A stretch of 47,493 nt of DNA from Prochlorococcus sp. AG-347-J06 (GTDB lineage: Bacteria; Cyanobacteriota; Cyanobacteriia; PCC-6307; Cyanobiaceae): positions 1 through 47,493 of the forward strand of contig QCBT01000009.1 in NCBI GenBank assembly GCA_003281525.1, in the 5' to 3' direction. Shown here piece after piece: positions 1 through 9,245 of the stretch; the stretch's first letter is position 1; the number at the start of each line of letters is the position of its first letter. A program made the position numbers and the translations under genes. The notes beneath the pieces were generated by a model. It was given only the letters and a program-made list of their open reading frames with translations. It was not told the origin of the DNA and searched no databases.

Positions 1-2
1 AG

Positions 3-2858
3 GAAAGTGGTGGAAAAAGTCAAATATATGCTGCAAAACCAAGAAATGATAAGTTTAATCAAATAAATTCTTGGATTGAAGAGATTAACAAAAGGCTTAA
101 TTCTAAAAATGTTATTGATTTTATATATGATATTTCTAAGGATGATCTTTTATCTAAATATTTTTACATTGAAAATATATCTAAAGAAATTAATAAACAT
201 AATCTAAAATTAGATTTTACTGAATTTAATTTATTACAAAATAAAATTTATAAAATAAAAGAAGGTTTTTTTACTGAATTTGTAAGAATATTTACCCAAT
301 TAGCTTATATAAAATTAATTGAATTAAAGAAAAGTTTTTCTATTTTCAACTTCAATGATCTTATAAAGACTGTAGAAAATACATTTCTAGATTCCGAAAT
401 TAGTAATAGTAATACTCTATCTAAAATTCAAAAAAGATTTAAATGTGTCTTAGTTGATGAGTTCCAAGATACAGATATTACTCAATGGAATTTAATAAAA
501 AAGTTCTTTAATATAAAAAATCATTTTTTACTTTGCGTAGGTGATCCTAAACAAGCGATTTACAAATTTAGGGGTGGAGATATTGAAACTTACTTAGATG
601 CAAGATCTAATGCAATCGAAGTTTTTAGTCTTACAGATAACTATAGATCCTCAAAAAAGTTAATCGATGTAATTAATAAACTATATAAGAATGGACTTAA
701 ACAATCACAACTAAACTATAGTAAATTAACCTCAAGAATTAATGAAAATATTAATCCAGAATTTAAATTTAATGATGTATTTGAAATTGTAGAATTTTCA
801 AAAAAAGAGACTGATATAGAGGATCTTGTAACTGATTACATAATTAACTTTATTTTAAATAATAAAGATATTGATATTAATAAAATTGCGATTCTTACAT
901 TAAATAATTCGCAATGCTTAGATTTTAAAAAAAAATTAAATCAGTTTAATCTCCCATGCAAAATTAAAAATAAACAAAATATTTTTGATACAGAAGCAAG
1001 TTCACTACTATTTTTATTCATTGAATGTTTATTAAATCCGAGGTCTTTAAAAAAGATAACTTTGCTTGCTACTTCAAAGTTTATAGAAATAAAATTAGAA
1101 GATTTACTTGATCATGGAATTAGTAATAATTTAGAAATTTTAATTAATAAATGCATTAGTTGGTCCCAAGAACTAAGAGAAAAAGGTTTTTTAAACATTG
1201 TTAATGAAATACTTATAAATTACAAGCCATCCTCGATTATTCAAGATCCAGATTTAAATTCAAATTTATTTCAACTTTCAGAAATTGTTGAAATAGAATT
1301 AATAAATAATGATTTTGATCTCAATATAGTCTTCAAATGGTATAAAAATCAGTTAGATCATATTTTAAGAAATTCTACTAGAGAAGATTTTTTGACGAAA
1401 GATTATAATCTTCAAAATGGAATAAATCTTTCTACCATTCATAGTAGTAAGGGTCTCGAATTTGAAATAGTCCTATGTCCATATCTCTCAAATATTTCAA
1501 ATAAGTCAAATAAAATTAAGGGACCTCTTTGGAAATCAAATATTGATAGAAATATATACGTTAATATTTCTAATAATTACGCGAAGGTTGAAAAATTTAA
1601 ATTAATAGAAGAAAAAGATTTATTTAAAGAGAGTGAGAGGTTAATTTATGTAGCACTTACAAGGAGCAAATATAAACTTATTGTTTTTAATGATTTAGAG
1701 GATACAAATAATATTTTAAATAATGATTTACTTAATAATTTGGAAAATATCAATATTTATAAGTCTACTTTTGAAGTAAGCATAGAAAAAAAGAAAATAA
1801 AAGAAATTTTTTCTAAGTTCCAAACCAACCGATTCAATAATAATCTTTGGAAGATCGATAACATTAATAAAAAAATATCTAATGTATTTAATTCTGATCA
1901 ATTTATTTCTTATTCAAGTTATTCTTCTTGGATACGTAAAGATAAAAATATTGATTCAGTCATTAATCAATATAAGGATTATGAAGATAATATATCAATT
2001 ATCAAAGATTCTAATTTTAAGAATTCAAAGAATTATCCTAATTATTTTTCTTATCCAAATCCCTTAAGTGAATTTCCAAAAGGAACTATTGCTGGAACTT
2101 GCCTACATAAAATAATAGAAAGATTTGAATTTAGAAATGATAATAATCAAGAATTAATTGATTTAATTATTGAGGAATTGAACTTTCATCAAATCGATAC
2201 TTCTTTTGCTTTTAAAGTAAAAGATGCGATTTTAAGAATCATAAATATATCTTTAGGAAGAGAATTACAAAATAAGAAACTAGTTGATATTCCAAATGAA
2301 TACTTAATTAAGGAACTCAAATATGATTTAAACCTATCTTATGAAGGTAGAATTATTAATTCTAATGATATATCAAATTGCTTTTTTTTAGATCAGGAAT
2401 ATGAATTTGGTGAAGAATATGCAAATAAAATAAATGATCTTCAAATTATGAATAAAGGCTTTCATTCAGGATGTATTGATTGTGTTTTCCCTGTAGGAAA
2501 TAAATTAGAAGATAGTAAATGGTGGGTAATTGATTGGAAAAGTAATTTGATTTCTGGTAGTGATAATAGTGATTGTTTACCAAGAAACTATAACTATGAA
2601 AACATGAGAAATGAAATGATTAAACATCATTATCCATTGCAATCTCATCTTTATTTATTAGCATTGCATAGATTATTAAAGTGGCGACTTAAAAATTATC
2701 AACCAAATAAACATCTAGGAGGATATATTTATTTGTTCTTAAAGGGATTGCCAGATTTTGAATTATTTGAAAAATCTAATTATGAAGATATATCTCCAGG
2801 TATTTTTATTAGCAAAGCACCTTTAAAAAGAATTAATTATTTAGATAACCTTTTTTAG
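3..2858 (+). CDS. recB: RecB, exodeoxyribonuclease V beta subunit (5'-truncated by window edge)
   Basis: The frame is open from base 3 to the TAG at 2856-2858 (951 codons seen) with no ATG, GTG or TTG before 1062, so the real start lies outside the window. RecB is the 3'-5' helicase and nuclease subunit of the RecBCD double-strand-break repair complex. Visible UvrD/SF1 helicase motifs, counted from base 3: VDEFQDTD near residue 151, then GDPKQAIYKFRGGD, then STIHSSKGLEF near 477, and ALTRSKYKL. The C-terminal RecB nuclease domain shows GCIDCVF near 823 and VIDWKSN near 843, which supply the metal-binding Asp residues and the catalytic Lys. The helicase Walker A motif lies upstream of the window. 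recD follows after one base, so the two are surely co-transcribed. Identification is secure. Confidence 0.95.
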   Translation, partial: ESGGKSQIYAAKPRNDKFNQINSWIEEINKRLNSKNVIDFIYDISKDDLLSKYFYIENISKEINKHNLKLDFTEFNLLQNKIYKIKEGFFTEFVRIFTQLAYIKLIELKKSFSIFNFNDLIKTVENTFLDSEISNSNTLSKIQKRFKCVLVDEFQDTDITQWNLIKKFFNIKNHFLLCVGDPKQAIYKFRGGDIETYLDARSNAIEVFSLTDNYRSSKKLIDVINKLYKNGLKQSQLNYSKLTSRINENINPEFKFNDVFEIVEFSKKETDIEDLVTDYIINFILNNKDIDINKIAILTLNNSQCLDFKKKLNQFNLPCKIKNKQNIFDTEASSLLFLFIECLLNPRSLKKITLLATSKFIEIKLEDLLDHGISNNLEILINKCISWSQELREKGFLNIVNEILINYKPSSIIQDPDLNSNLFQLSEIVEIELINNDFDLNIVFKWYKNQLDHILRNSTREDFLTKDYNLQNGINLSTIHSSKGLEFEIVLCPYLSNISNKSNKIKGPLWKSNIDRNIYVNISNNYAKVEKFKLIEEKDLFKESERLIYVALTRSKYKLIVFNDLEDTNNILNNDLLNNLENINIYKSTFEVSIEKKKIKEIFSKFQTNRFNNNLWKIDNINKKISNVFNSDQFISYSSYSSWIRKDKNIDSVINQYKDYEDNISIIKDSNFKNSKNYPNYFSYPNPLSEFPKGTIAGTCLHKIIERFEFRNDNNQELIDLIIEELNFHQIDTSFAFKVKDAILRIINISLGRELQNKKLVDIPNEYLIKELKYDLNLSYEGRIINSNDISNCFFLDQEYEFGEEYANKINDLQIMNKGFHSGCIDCVFPVGNKLEDSKWWVIDWKSNLISGSDNSDCLPRNYNYENMRNEMIKHHYPLQSHLYLLALHRLLKWRLKNYQPNKHLGGYIYLFLKGLPDFELFEKSNYEDISPGIFISKAPLKRINYLDNLF

Positions 2859-2859
2859 A

Positions 2860-4563
2860 ATGACTAAAAATACTACAGATATTGAAAAGTTTCAATACGA
2901 TCATATATTTAATTTAATATTAGTTATTTTTAAATTTAGTGAAAAAAAATATGGAAATTTCGTAAAAGATGTAATAAAAATTTTATTAGAGTTTGAAAAA
3001 AATGGTGAAACTATTATTGATGTTGATAATAGTTTAATAATCTTTGAATTATTAGAAGATGGCTGGCCCAATAAACATATAGATGTTCTAAAAAATATAG
3101 GTTTGATTGGTCCCCTTGATTCTCCATTCGTATTAGTAAATAGAAAATTATCCTTATCAAAATGGTCAAAAAAGATAGAACGAGTAATTAATTCATTTCT
3201 AAAAAAAATAGATACAGATAATTTAATGAAATCAATAATTTATAAGGATGATAATAAAATTGATCAAATTAAACATATATTTAAATATTCAAACCTAGTT
3301 TTCCTTCAAGGAGGACCAGGTACGGGTAAAACCACTTTAATAATAAAGTTAATAGTAGAACTCCTTCAAATTGATAACTTTTTAAATATTGGTTTATCTG
3401 CTCCAACTGGTAAAGCTACAGCTCGTTTAAAGGAAGCTCTTAATGATAAAAAAAATATTTCCTTTAGCAAATTTCTAGACCAAATAGAATTTCAAACTTT
3501 ACATAGATGGATTTTAAATTCTCAAAATAAATCACTTAACTTGAAATTTAAACTAAAAGAGCTTGATATTTTCATAATTGATGAAATGTCAATGGTTAAT
3601 ATCGATTTGATTGAATCAGTTTTAAATTTGCTAGCAAAGGACTGTAAAATTATTTTAGTTGGAGATAAAAATCAATTGTCTCCAGTAAATAACTGCTCTA
3701 TATGGAATTATTTATTTGAATATTCCGATAATAGTTCAATTAAATCTTGTGTAGTAAATTTAGAAAAAACTTATAGAAATATTGGAGATATAGCATTAAT
3801 TAGTAGTTTAATATTTAATAATGATTTTTCTTTACTTAATCAAAAGATAAAAGAATTAGAAAAAGATAATAATTCAAAAGAAATTACTATTTCAAAGAGT
3901 AGAGAAAAAGATATTCCAAAAAATCTATTATTTTCGATTACAAGTTATTTAAAACAGTTAAATATTTCAACTTCAAATTTAAGTAAAAAAAAATATATAT
4001 TTGATAAGAGTATTGATAATTTATTGCTTAATGAAAAAGATTTAGTAGATAAGATATTCCTGGATTTACAAAGTAACTTGATTTTATGCGAAAAAAATTC
4101 CGGAATTTGGAGTGTTGAATATTTGAATGAAATTGTTTTTGGTCAAAAAAAACCATATGACCTTAAAACTCTTAACGAGGGTGTTCCCATAATGTGTACA
4201 AGAAATAATAATGAACTTGGATTGTCAAATGGGGATATTGGAGTAGTTATAGGTTTAAAAAATAAAAGAAAATATCTTTTTAGAAAATTTAATGATAAAA
4301 ACGAAGAAATTGTCGCATTAATTGATCCATCTAATTTAGAAAATGTTGTACCAGCAATAGCCATTACTATTCATAAGTCTCAAGGAAGTGAATCTGAAAA
4401 AGTAAACATTTTGTGGTCCCAAAAATATAGAAGAAATAAACATTCATTAAAAGAAAAAAAAGATAATCAAAATATCTTTTGCAGAGATAATTTTGAAAGA
4501 AGGTTATTTTATACTGCTGTTACAAGAGCGAAAAAATTTTTAAATATATATTATTTAAATTAA
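2860..4563 (+). CDS. recD: RecD, exodeoxyribonuclease V alpha subunit
   Basis: A 567-residue SF1B (5'-3') helicase subunit of RecBCD. Visible motifs: Walker A GGPGTGKTT near residue 151, motif II IIDEMSMV near 241, GDKNQLSP near 268, ITIHKSQGSE near 505 and FYTAVTRAK near the C-terminus. The length is close to other RecD proteins. The ATG at 2860 begins one base after the recB stop, so translation is probably coupled. No recC is present in the window. Between about residues 330 and 400 the sequence is Lys/Asn/Ser-rich and poorly conserved, as expected of a linker. No frameshift is seen. Confidence 0.95.
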   Translation: MTKNTTDIEKFQYDHIFNLILVIFKFSEKKYGNFVKDVIKILLEFEKNGETIIDVDNSLIIFELLEDGWPNKHIDVLKNIGLIGPLDSPFVLVNRKLSLSKWSKKIERVINSFLKKIDTDNLMKSIIYKDDNKIDQIKHIFKYSNLVFLQGGPGTGKTTLIIKLIVELLQIDNFLNIGLSAPTGKATARLKEALNDKKNISFSKFLDQIEFQTLHRWILNSQNKSLNLKFKLKELDIFIIDEMSMVNIDLIESVLNLLAKDCKIILVGDKNQLSPVNNCSIWNYLFEYSDNSSIKSCVVNLEKTYRNIGDIALISSLIFNNDFSLLNQKIKELEKDNNSKEITISKSREKDIPKNLLFSITSYLKQLNISTSNLSKKKYIFDKSIDNLLLNEKDLVDKIFLDLQSNLILCEKNSGIWSVEYLNEIVFGQKKPYDLKTLNEGVPIMCTRNNNELGLSNGDIGVVIGLKNKRKYLFRKFNDKNEEIVALIDPSNLENVVPAIAITIHKSQGSESEKVNILWSQKYRRNKHSLKEKKDNQNIFCRDNFERRLFYTAVTRAKKFLNIYYLN

Positions 4564-4584
4564 ATTTTATTTTTGAAAAATTAG

Positions 4585-4608
4585 TAATATCTTAACCACA
4601 AGATGTTA
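4585..4608 (+). promoter_or_regulatory. First hairpin of the RNA-helicase leader
   Basis: Bases 4585-4593 (TAATATCTT) pair with 4600-4608 (AAGATGTTA): 9 pairs including one G-U, with a 6-base loop AACCAC. It lies 22 bases after the recD stop and about 95 bases before the helicase ATG. The stem is AT-rich and not followed by a T-run, so it is not a strong terminator. It may belong to the helicase leader or may stabilise the 3' end of recBD mRNA. Seen directly; the role is inference. Confidence 0.4.
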
Positions 4609-4629
4609 GATTAATAATTCGGCTCTGTA

Positions 4630-4675
4630 AGGCTAATCAACAATTTAAATCAATTTAGATATTTGTTGAATGCCT
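4630..4675 (+). promoter_or_regulatory. Candidate anti-sequestor helix in the RNA-helicase leader
   Basis: Bases 4637-4643 (TCAACAA) pair perfectly with 4663-4669 (TTGTTGA). After a small internal loop, 4630-4633 (AGGC) pair with 4672-4675 (GCCT). This gives 11 pairs with a 19-base loop. The 3' side of this helix is the same segment that forms the 5' arm of the next hairpin (4666-4678), so the two folds exclude each other. If this fold forms, the AGG at 4691-4693 in front of the helicase start is exposed. Pairing was read directly; switching is inferred. Confidence 0.45.
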
Positions 4676-4700
4676 AATCAGAAGATTATTAGGCATTTAA
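4666..4700 (+). promoter_or_regulatory. Hairpin sequestering the Shine-Dalgarno of the RNA-helicase gene
   Basis: A perfect 10-bp inverted repeat, AATGCCTAAT (4669-4678) and ATTAGGCATT (4688-4697), with a 9-base loop. It extends outward by one G-U and two A-U pairs to 4666/4700. It ends one base before the ATG at 4702. The only Shine-Dalgarno-like bases, AGG at 4691-4693, are spaced 8 bases from the ATG and lie inside the 3' arm. Formation should therefore block ribosome binding. There is no T-run after it, which argues against a terminator. A thermosensor or autoregulatory role is inference. Confidence 0.6.
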
Positions 4701-4701
4701 A

Positions 4702-6483
4702 ATGGCTTTAAAAAAAGATAGTAACTCTCTTGGTAGTGAGTGGGAAAAGTCTCAGAATGAAGATTCTTCTCCAATAGATTTCAATAACTTAGATAACAAA
4801 AAAGAAATTGAATCTCAACTATTGGAAGTATCGAAAGGTGATGACAATGAGAATGGATTTCTCGATTTTGGGTTTAATCAATCGATCTTAAACTCGTTAA
4901 AAAATAAAGGATATAAAAATCCAACTCCCATCCAAAAAGCTGCAATTCCCGAACTAATGTTAGGCAGAGATTTACTAGGCCAAGCACAAACAGGAACAGG
5001 AAAGACTGCAGCTTTCGCATTACCATTAATAGAAAAACTTACAGATAATAAAGAATTGAATGCCAAGGTTTTAGTTATGACTCCTACAAGAGAATTAGCA
5101 ACTCAAGTGGCAGATTCTTTTAAAAGTTATAGTTCTGAATCTAGTAATTTTAAGACAGTTGCAATATATGGAGGTACCGACTATCGAAATCAGATTTCTG
5201 CATTGAAAAGAAAAGTTGACGTAGTAGTTGGAACCCCTGGCCGAATAATGGATCATATAAGGCAGGGAACTTTTAAGATTAAAGACATAAATTGTCTTGT
5301 TTTAGATGAGGCAGATGAAATGTTAAATATGGGTTTTCTTGAAGATATTGAATGGATAATAGATCAACTTCCGGAAAATAAGCAGATGGTATTGTTTTCA
5401 GCCACAATGCCTAGTGAGATAAGAAATATAGCAAAAAAATATCTAAATGATCCCGCCGAAATATTAATCAAAAGTGTCAAAAAAGAAACTCAATTAATTT
5501 CGCAAAAATTTCTATATGTACAAAGGCATCATAAGTTAGATGCATTAAAAAGAATATTAGAACTTAAGAACGAGGGAGTAATAATTTTTGTGAGGACAAA
5601 ATTACTTACTACTTCAATAGCCGAAGCATTAGAGAATTCAGGTCATAGTGTGGCAGTACTTAATGGAGATATACCTCAAAATCAAAGAGAAAATACTGTA
5701 GATAGATTAAAAAAAGGATTTATTGATATCCTTGTTGCCACTGATGTCGCAGCTAGAGGATTAGATGTTGAAAGGATAAAACTTGTTGTAAATTACGATT
5801 TTCCTTTTGATAAGGAAACATATACTCATAGAATTGGAAGAACAGGAAGGGCAGGTAGATCAGGAGAAGCAATTTTATTTGTTAATCAAAGAGAAAAACA
5901 TTTTCTAAGAAACTTAGAAAACTCAACAAGAACTAAGATTGAAGAAATTAATATACCAAGTAATAAATTAATAAATGAAAAAAGGATGGAGAAACTTATA
6001 GAGAATGTTAATGAGAGTTCTTTAGCTAAAGATGAAAATGAAGAAAATAAAGCTTTGATTATTGATGTACTAGATAATTTAAAAGAAAAATACTCTATGG
6101 ATGACTCAAATATCGCAATGTCGGCTATTAATTTAGTAATAGGTAATAAATCATTTTTTGTTAATGAAGATGATTCTTGGATTCATAAACAAAATAATAA
6201 TGATCGAAATAGATCAAATAGAAATAGTAATAATCGTTTGAGAAATTCAAATAGGAGAAATAATTATCAAAATGATTCTTTTGAAACCTATAAATTTAAC
6301 TTTGGTAAATTTGATGGGGTTAGAGTTGCAAATATTATATCCTCAATTTGTAATTCAACTAATATAAATGGAAGATCCATAGGAAAGATACAGATTTTTA
6401 ATGATTACAGTTTGGTCGATTTACCAAGAGATCTGCACACAGAAACTAAAAATAAATTAAAAAAAATTAAAGTTAGAAACTAG
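4702..6483 (+). CDS. deaD: DEAD-box ATP-dependent RNA helicase (DeaD/CsdA type)
   Basis: A 593-residue DEAD-box helicase that unwinds RNA duplexes, likely in ribosome assembly, mRNA turnover and cold adaptation. Motifs: Q-motif region GF..PTPIQ (57-78), Walker A AQTGTGKT (95-102), PTRELA (128-133), DEAD (202-205), SAT (233-235), VATDVAARGLD near 350 and HRIGRTGRAGRSG near 380. An Asn/Arg-rich linker (about 505-535) is followed by a DbpA-like RNA-binding domain (FGKFDGVRVANIIS ... GRSIGKIQIFNDYSLVDLP) to the C-terminus, as in E. coli DeaD/CsdA. The gene is preceded by a highly structured leader that hides its ribosome-binding site. Autogenous or temperature control is plausible because a helicase could melt its own leader. 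The cyanobacterial relative CrhR is cold-induced, but I cannot say whether this is its orthologue. Confidence 0.93.
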   Translation: MALKKDSNSLGSEWEKSQNEDSSPIDFNNLDNKKEIESQLLEVSKGDDNENGFLDFGFNQSILNSLKNKGYKNPTPIQKAAIPELMLGRDLLGQAQTGTGKTAAFALPLIEKLTDNKELNAKVLVMTPTRELATQVADSFKSYSSESSNFKTVAIYGGTDYRNQISALKRKVDVVVGTPGRIMDHIRQGTFKIKDINCLVLDEADEMLNMGFLEDIEWIIDQLPENKQMVLFSATMPSEIRNIAKKYLNDPAEILIKSVKKETQLISQKFLYVQRHHKLDALKRILELKNEGVIIFVRTKLLTTSIAEALENSGHSVAVLNGDIPQNQRENTVDRLKKGFIDILVATDVAARGLDVERIKLVVNYDFPFDKETYTHRIGRTGRAGRSGEAILFVNQREKHFLRNLENSTRTKIEEINIPSNKLINEKRMEKLIENVNESSLAKDENEENKALIIDVLDNLKEKYSMDDSNIAMSAINLVIGNKSFFVNEDDSWIHKQNNNDRNRSNRNSNNRLRNSNRRNNYQNDSFETYKFNFGKFDGVRVANIISSICNSTNINGRSIGKIQIFNDYSLVDLPRDLHTETKNKLKKIKVRN

Positions 6484-6492
6484 GTATAGAGA

Positions 6493-6786
6493 ATGAAAGC
6501 TAGCAAATATAAATTATTTATTTTTGTGAATCTGATAATTCTATTCAACTCTTTTAATAGTTACTATCTAGCTCAAACGAAACGCAATTCAATTATAAAA
6601 TTATTTTGTCTTCAGAGTGTCAAAGAGGAAATGTTGAAAGCAGAAATGGTATATAGTGAAGAAATTGCGAATGAAACTTGTGATTGTTACTACGAAGAAT
6701 TTACACAAACTTCAAGTCATCAAGATGCAAAAACAAAATGTAAATTAGAAACTAAAAAAAATTTAAATCATAATAGAAAAATTTAA
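6493..6786 (+). CDS. Small secreted or membrane-anchored hypothetical protein
   Basis: A 97-residue protein I do not recognise. Residues 6-28 are hydrophobic (KLFIFVNLIILFNSFNSYYLA), preceded by Lys residues: a signal peptide or anchor. The mature part is polar and charged, with Cys at about positions 39, 63, 65 and 82, including a Cys-Asp-Cys. Its ATG lies 9 bases after the helicase stop with a GAG just upstream. The next gene, an ABC exporter, starts 10 bases after its stop, so it is probably co-transcribed. It could be a periplasmic protein with a redox or metal-binding cysteine cluster, but no function can be assigned. Confidence 0.6.
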   Translation: MKASKYKLFIFVNLIILFNSFNSYYLAQTKRNSIIKLFCLQSVKEEMLKAEMVYSEEIANETCDCYYEEFTQTSSHQDAKTKCKLETKKNLNHNRKI

Positions 6787-6796
6787 TTGTTATTTT

Positions 6797-8569
6797 ATGA
6801 GGTTAAAGAACAATAAAAATCCAATAATTAGACTTTATTTAAATCTGATTGAGGAAAGAAGATTACTATTTTTTGCTTTTCTTAGTTCCATAATTAATAA
6901 AATATTAGATTTAGCTCCCCCTGTAATAATTGGTCTTGCAGTTGATATCGTTGTAAAGGAACAGAATTCATGGATTGCTGGTTTTGGGATAAAAGAAGTA
7001 CCAGCACAATTGATTTTTCTTGCATTTGCCTCAGGAATAGTTTGGTCTGGTGAATCCTCCTTTGAATATTTATATTCGATTTTATGGAGAAATTTGGCTC
7101 AGCTATCTCAACATAAATTAAGAATTAAAGCTTATGAGCATATCCAGGAATTAGATATGGATTTTTTTGAAAATGATAACACTGGAAGATTATTATCTAT
7201 TTTGAATGATGATATAAATCAACTAGAGAGATTTCTAGACCAAGGGGCTAATCAGATTATTCAATTATTTATAACTGTCTTAATAATTGGGGGCACTATG
7301 ATTTTTGTCGCCCCAAAAATCGCTTTATTTGCTTTCTTCCCTATCCCAATCATATTTTTAGGATCAATTAAATTTCAAAGGAAGCTTGCTCCAAAATATA
7401 GAGATGTTAGAAATAAAGCTGGAATGTTGGCATCAAGACTTAATAATAATTTAAGTGGAATTCTAACCATAAAAAGTTTTACTAAAGAAGAATGGGAACT
7501 TAATAGATTAAATAAAGAAAGTTTCGATTATCAAAGAAGTAATAAGGCTGCAATAAAATTATCTTCTGCTTTTATCCCGCTTATAAGATTTGCAATCTTA
7601 TTCGCTTTTATAGCGATTCTATTAATTGGAGGGTTCCAAACTTGGAATAAGACACTTGATGTAGGAACTTATAGTTTTTTAGTGTTCATTACACAAAGAC
7701 TATTATGGCCTTTAACTACTTTGGGGCATGTTTTAGATGATTTTCAGAGATCTATGGCTTCAATAGATAGAGTGATTGATCTCATAGATACGCCTATAAA
7801 AATAAAAGATGGAAAAATAAAAATTAAAACTAAAGATATCAAAGGCGAAATTATTTTTAATAATGTAAATTTTAATTATCCTGGAAGAGATTTAACTTTA
7901 AAAAACATAAATTTCAAAATTGAAAATAACTCAACATTAGGAATTGTTGGTTTAACAGGTTCTGGGAAAAGTACAATAATAAAGCTACTACTTAGGATTT
8001 ATGATAGTAATAATGGTTCAATAACCCTTGATGACATTCCTATTAAAGAAATAAATTTGAAAGATTTAAGAAAGTGTATCTCTTTAGTAAGTCAAGAAAC
8101 TTATTTATTTCATGGAAGTGTACAAGAAAATATTGCTTATGGCTCAATCAACCCTACTCTTAAAGATATCATTAATGCTTCAAAGATTGCGGAAGCTCAT
8201 AAATTTATTAAACAATTACCAGATGGTTATAAGACTATAGTTGGGGAAAGGGGCCAAAGGCTCTCAGGCGGACAACGTCAAAGAATTGCCTTAGCAAGAG
8301 CTGTTTTAAAGGATGCTCCAATATTAATATTAGATGAAGCTACAGCCTCAGTTGATAATGAAACAGAGGCTTTAATTCAAAAATCATTATCTAAAATCAC
8401 AAAAGAAAGAACAACTATCGTAATAGCTCATAGATTAAGCACTATAAAAAATGCGGATAATATTGTTGTTATTGATAAAGGGAAAATAGTTGAAAGCGGA
8501 AAACATGAAAAACTACTAGGTCAGAACAAAATATATGCTGATTTATGGAACGTTCAAGTAGGAATCTAG
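6797..8569 (+). CDS. ABC exporter, fused permease and ATPase (MsbA-like)
   Basis: A 590-residue half-transporter: an N-terminal six-helix transmembrane domain (about 20-320) followed by a nucleotide-binding domain. Motifs: Walker A GLTGSGKST near 385, signature LSGGQRQR near 489, Walker B ILILDEATA near 510 and the H-loop AHRLST. The order permease-ATPase and the length match type-IV exporters that act as homodimers on lipids, peptides or drugs. The substrate cannot be read from sequence. The loop sequence ELDMDFFENDNTGRLLS is the typical first intracellular coupling helix region. It follows the small secreted protein by 10 bases, which may hint at a common role. Confidence 0.9.
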   Translation: MRLKNNKNPIIRLYLNLIEERRLLFFAFLSSIINKILDLAPPVIIGLAVDIVVKEQNSWIAGFGIKEVPAQLIFLAFASGIVWSGESSFEYLYSILWRNLAQLSQHKLRIKAYEHIQELDMDFFENDNTGRLLSILNDDINQLERFLDQGANQIIQLFITVLIIGGTMIFVAPKIALFAFFPIPIIFLGSIKFQRKLAPKYRDVRNKAGMLASRLNNNLSGILTIKSFTKEEWELNRLNKESFDYQRSNKAAIKLSSAFIPLIRFAILFAFIAILLIGGFQTWNKTLDVGTYSFLVFITQRLLWPLTTLGHVLDDFQRSMASIDRVIDLIDTPIKIKDGKIKIKTKDIKGEIIFNNVNFNYPGRDLTLKNINFKIENNSTLGIVGLTGSGKSTIIKLLLRIYDSNNGSITLDDIPIKEINLKDLRKCISLVSQETYLFHGSVQENIAYGSINPTLKDIINASKIAEAHKFIKQLPDGYKTIVGERGQRLSGGQRQRIALARAVLKDAPILILDEATASVDNETEALIQKSLSKITKERTTIVIAHRLSTIKNADNIVVIDKGKIVESGKHEKLLGQNKIYADLWNVQVGI

Positions 8570-8584
8570 TACATAATTTCTGAA

Positions 8585-9142
8585 CTATATTAAGAAGTTA
8601 AATGATTCAATAACATTACTAAAAATATCGTCAACTTTATTCCATCTCTCTTCATTTGTCCCAACTGCGAAAGTGTAAAGTGTTCCTCTATCAATTACGA
8701 CAGTAGCTAATTCGTGCCTGGCCTGTTCACTTAAATTTAATTCATACTCTAAATCATAGAAAATATGACTGGATGACTCCCTCTTATTGGCATTTATAAG
8801 TTTTACCTCTCTACCTGAACCTTCGGGGGCAATGACTTTATCAATTAATGTTTGACCTACTTCACTTGGGCTTCCTAATTGCTCTAATTTAACCTCTTTA
8901 TTTACATCAGAAATAACTAAACTTAAGGTCTCATTACTATTTATTAAATCATGATAAATAATTTCAGGTCCTCCCTCGACTTTTACTCTCGTCCATCCTG
9001 TTGGATACAAAAAGGCATATCTTCCATCTGGACTTTGATAAGCTTCTAATCCAGCATTGAGTCCGCCACTACAAGCACTCAGTATTAAACACAAAAAAAT
9101 CAAAAATAGATATTTGAATGGGTTAAGTTTAATATTTTTCAT
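8585..9142 (-). CDS. psbP: CyanoP (PsbP-family) photosystem II lipoprotein
   Basis: A 185-residue protein with an N-terminal lipoprotein signal: hydrophobic segment then lipobox LSAC with the acylated Cys near residue 23. The mature part follows the PsbP fold: YQSPDGRYAFLYPTGWTRV, then DLINSNETLSLVISDV, and a C-terminal AVGTNEERWNK...NVIESF. Cyanobacterial PsbP homologues are lumenal lipoproteins that associate with photosystem II and its assembly intermediates. It is convergent with the ABC exporter and divergent from recR, with 103 bases between them for both promoters. The family assignment is strong. The symbol psbP follows cyanobacterial usage (also CyanoP). Confidence 0.85.
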   Translation of the reverse strand: MKNIKLNPFKYLFLIFLCLILSACSGGLNAGLEAYQSPDGRYAFLYPTGWTRVKVEGGPEIIYHDLINSNETLSLVISDVNKEVKLEQLGSPSEVGQTLIDKVIAPEGSGREVKLINANKRESSSHIFYDLEYELNLSEQARHELATVVIDRGTLYTFAVGTNEERWNKVDDIFSNVIESFNFLI

Positions 9143-9245
9143 TTTGTTTGAAATTACTAACTAAAAACATAATAAAACATTAAAAGCAAACAATTATGGC
9201 AATTCAGAATTTTGCGTCTAAATTATCCCTAGAAATAGTTTAATT

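Noticed and set aside
1062..2858. recB reading frame beginning at the TTG at 1062
   Set aside because: The same frame is open without stop back to base 3 and carries helicase motifs there, so 1062 is internal.
4666..4700. Reading the helicase-proximal hairpin as a recD terminator
   Set aside because: No T-run follows and the start codon comes one base after the stem.
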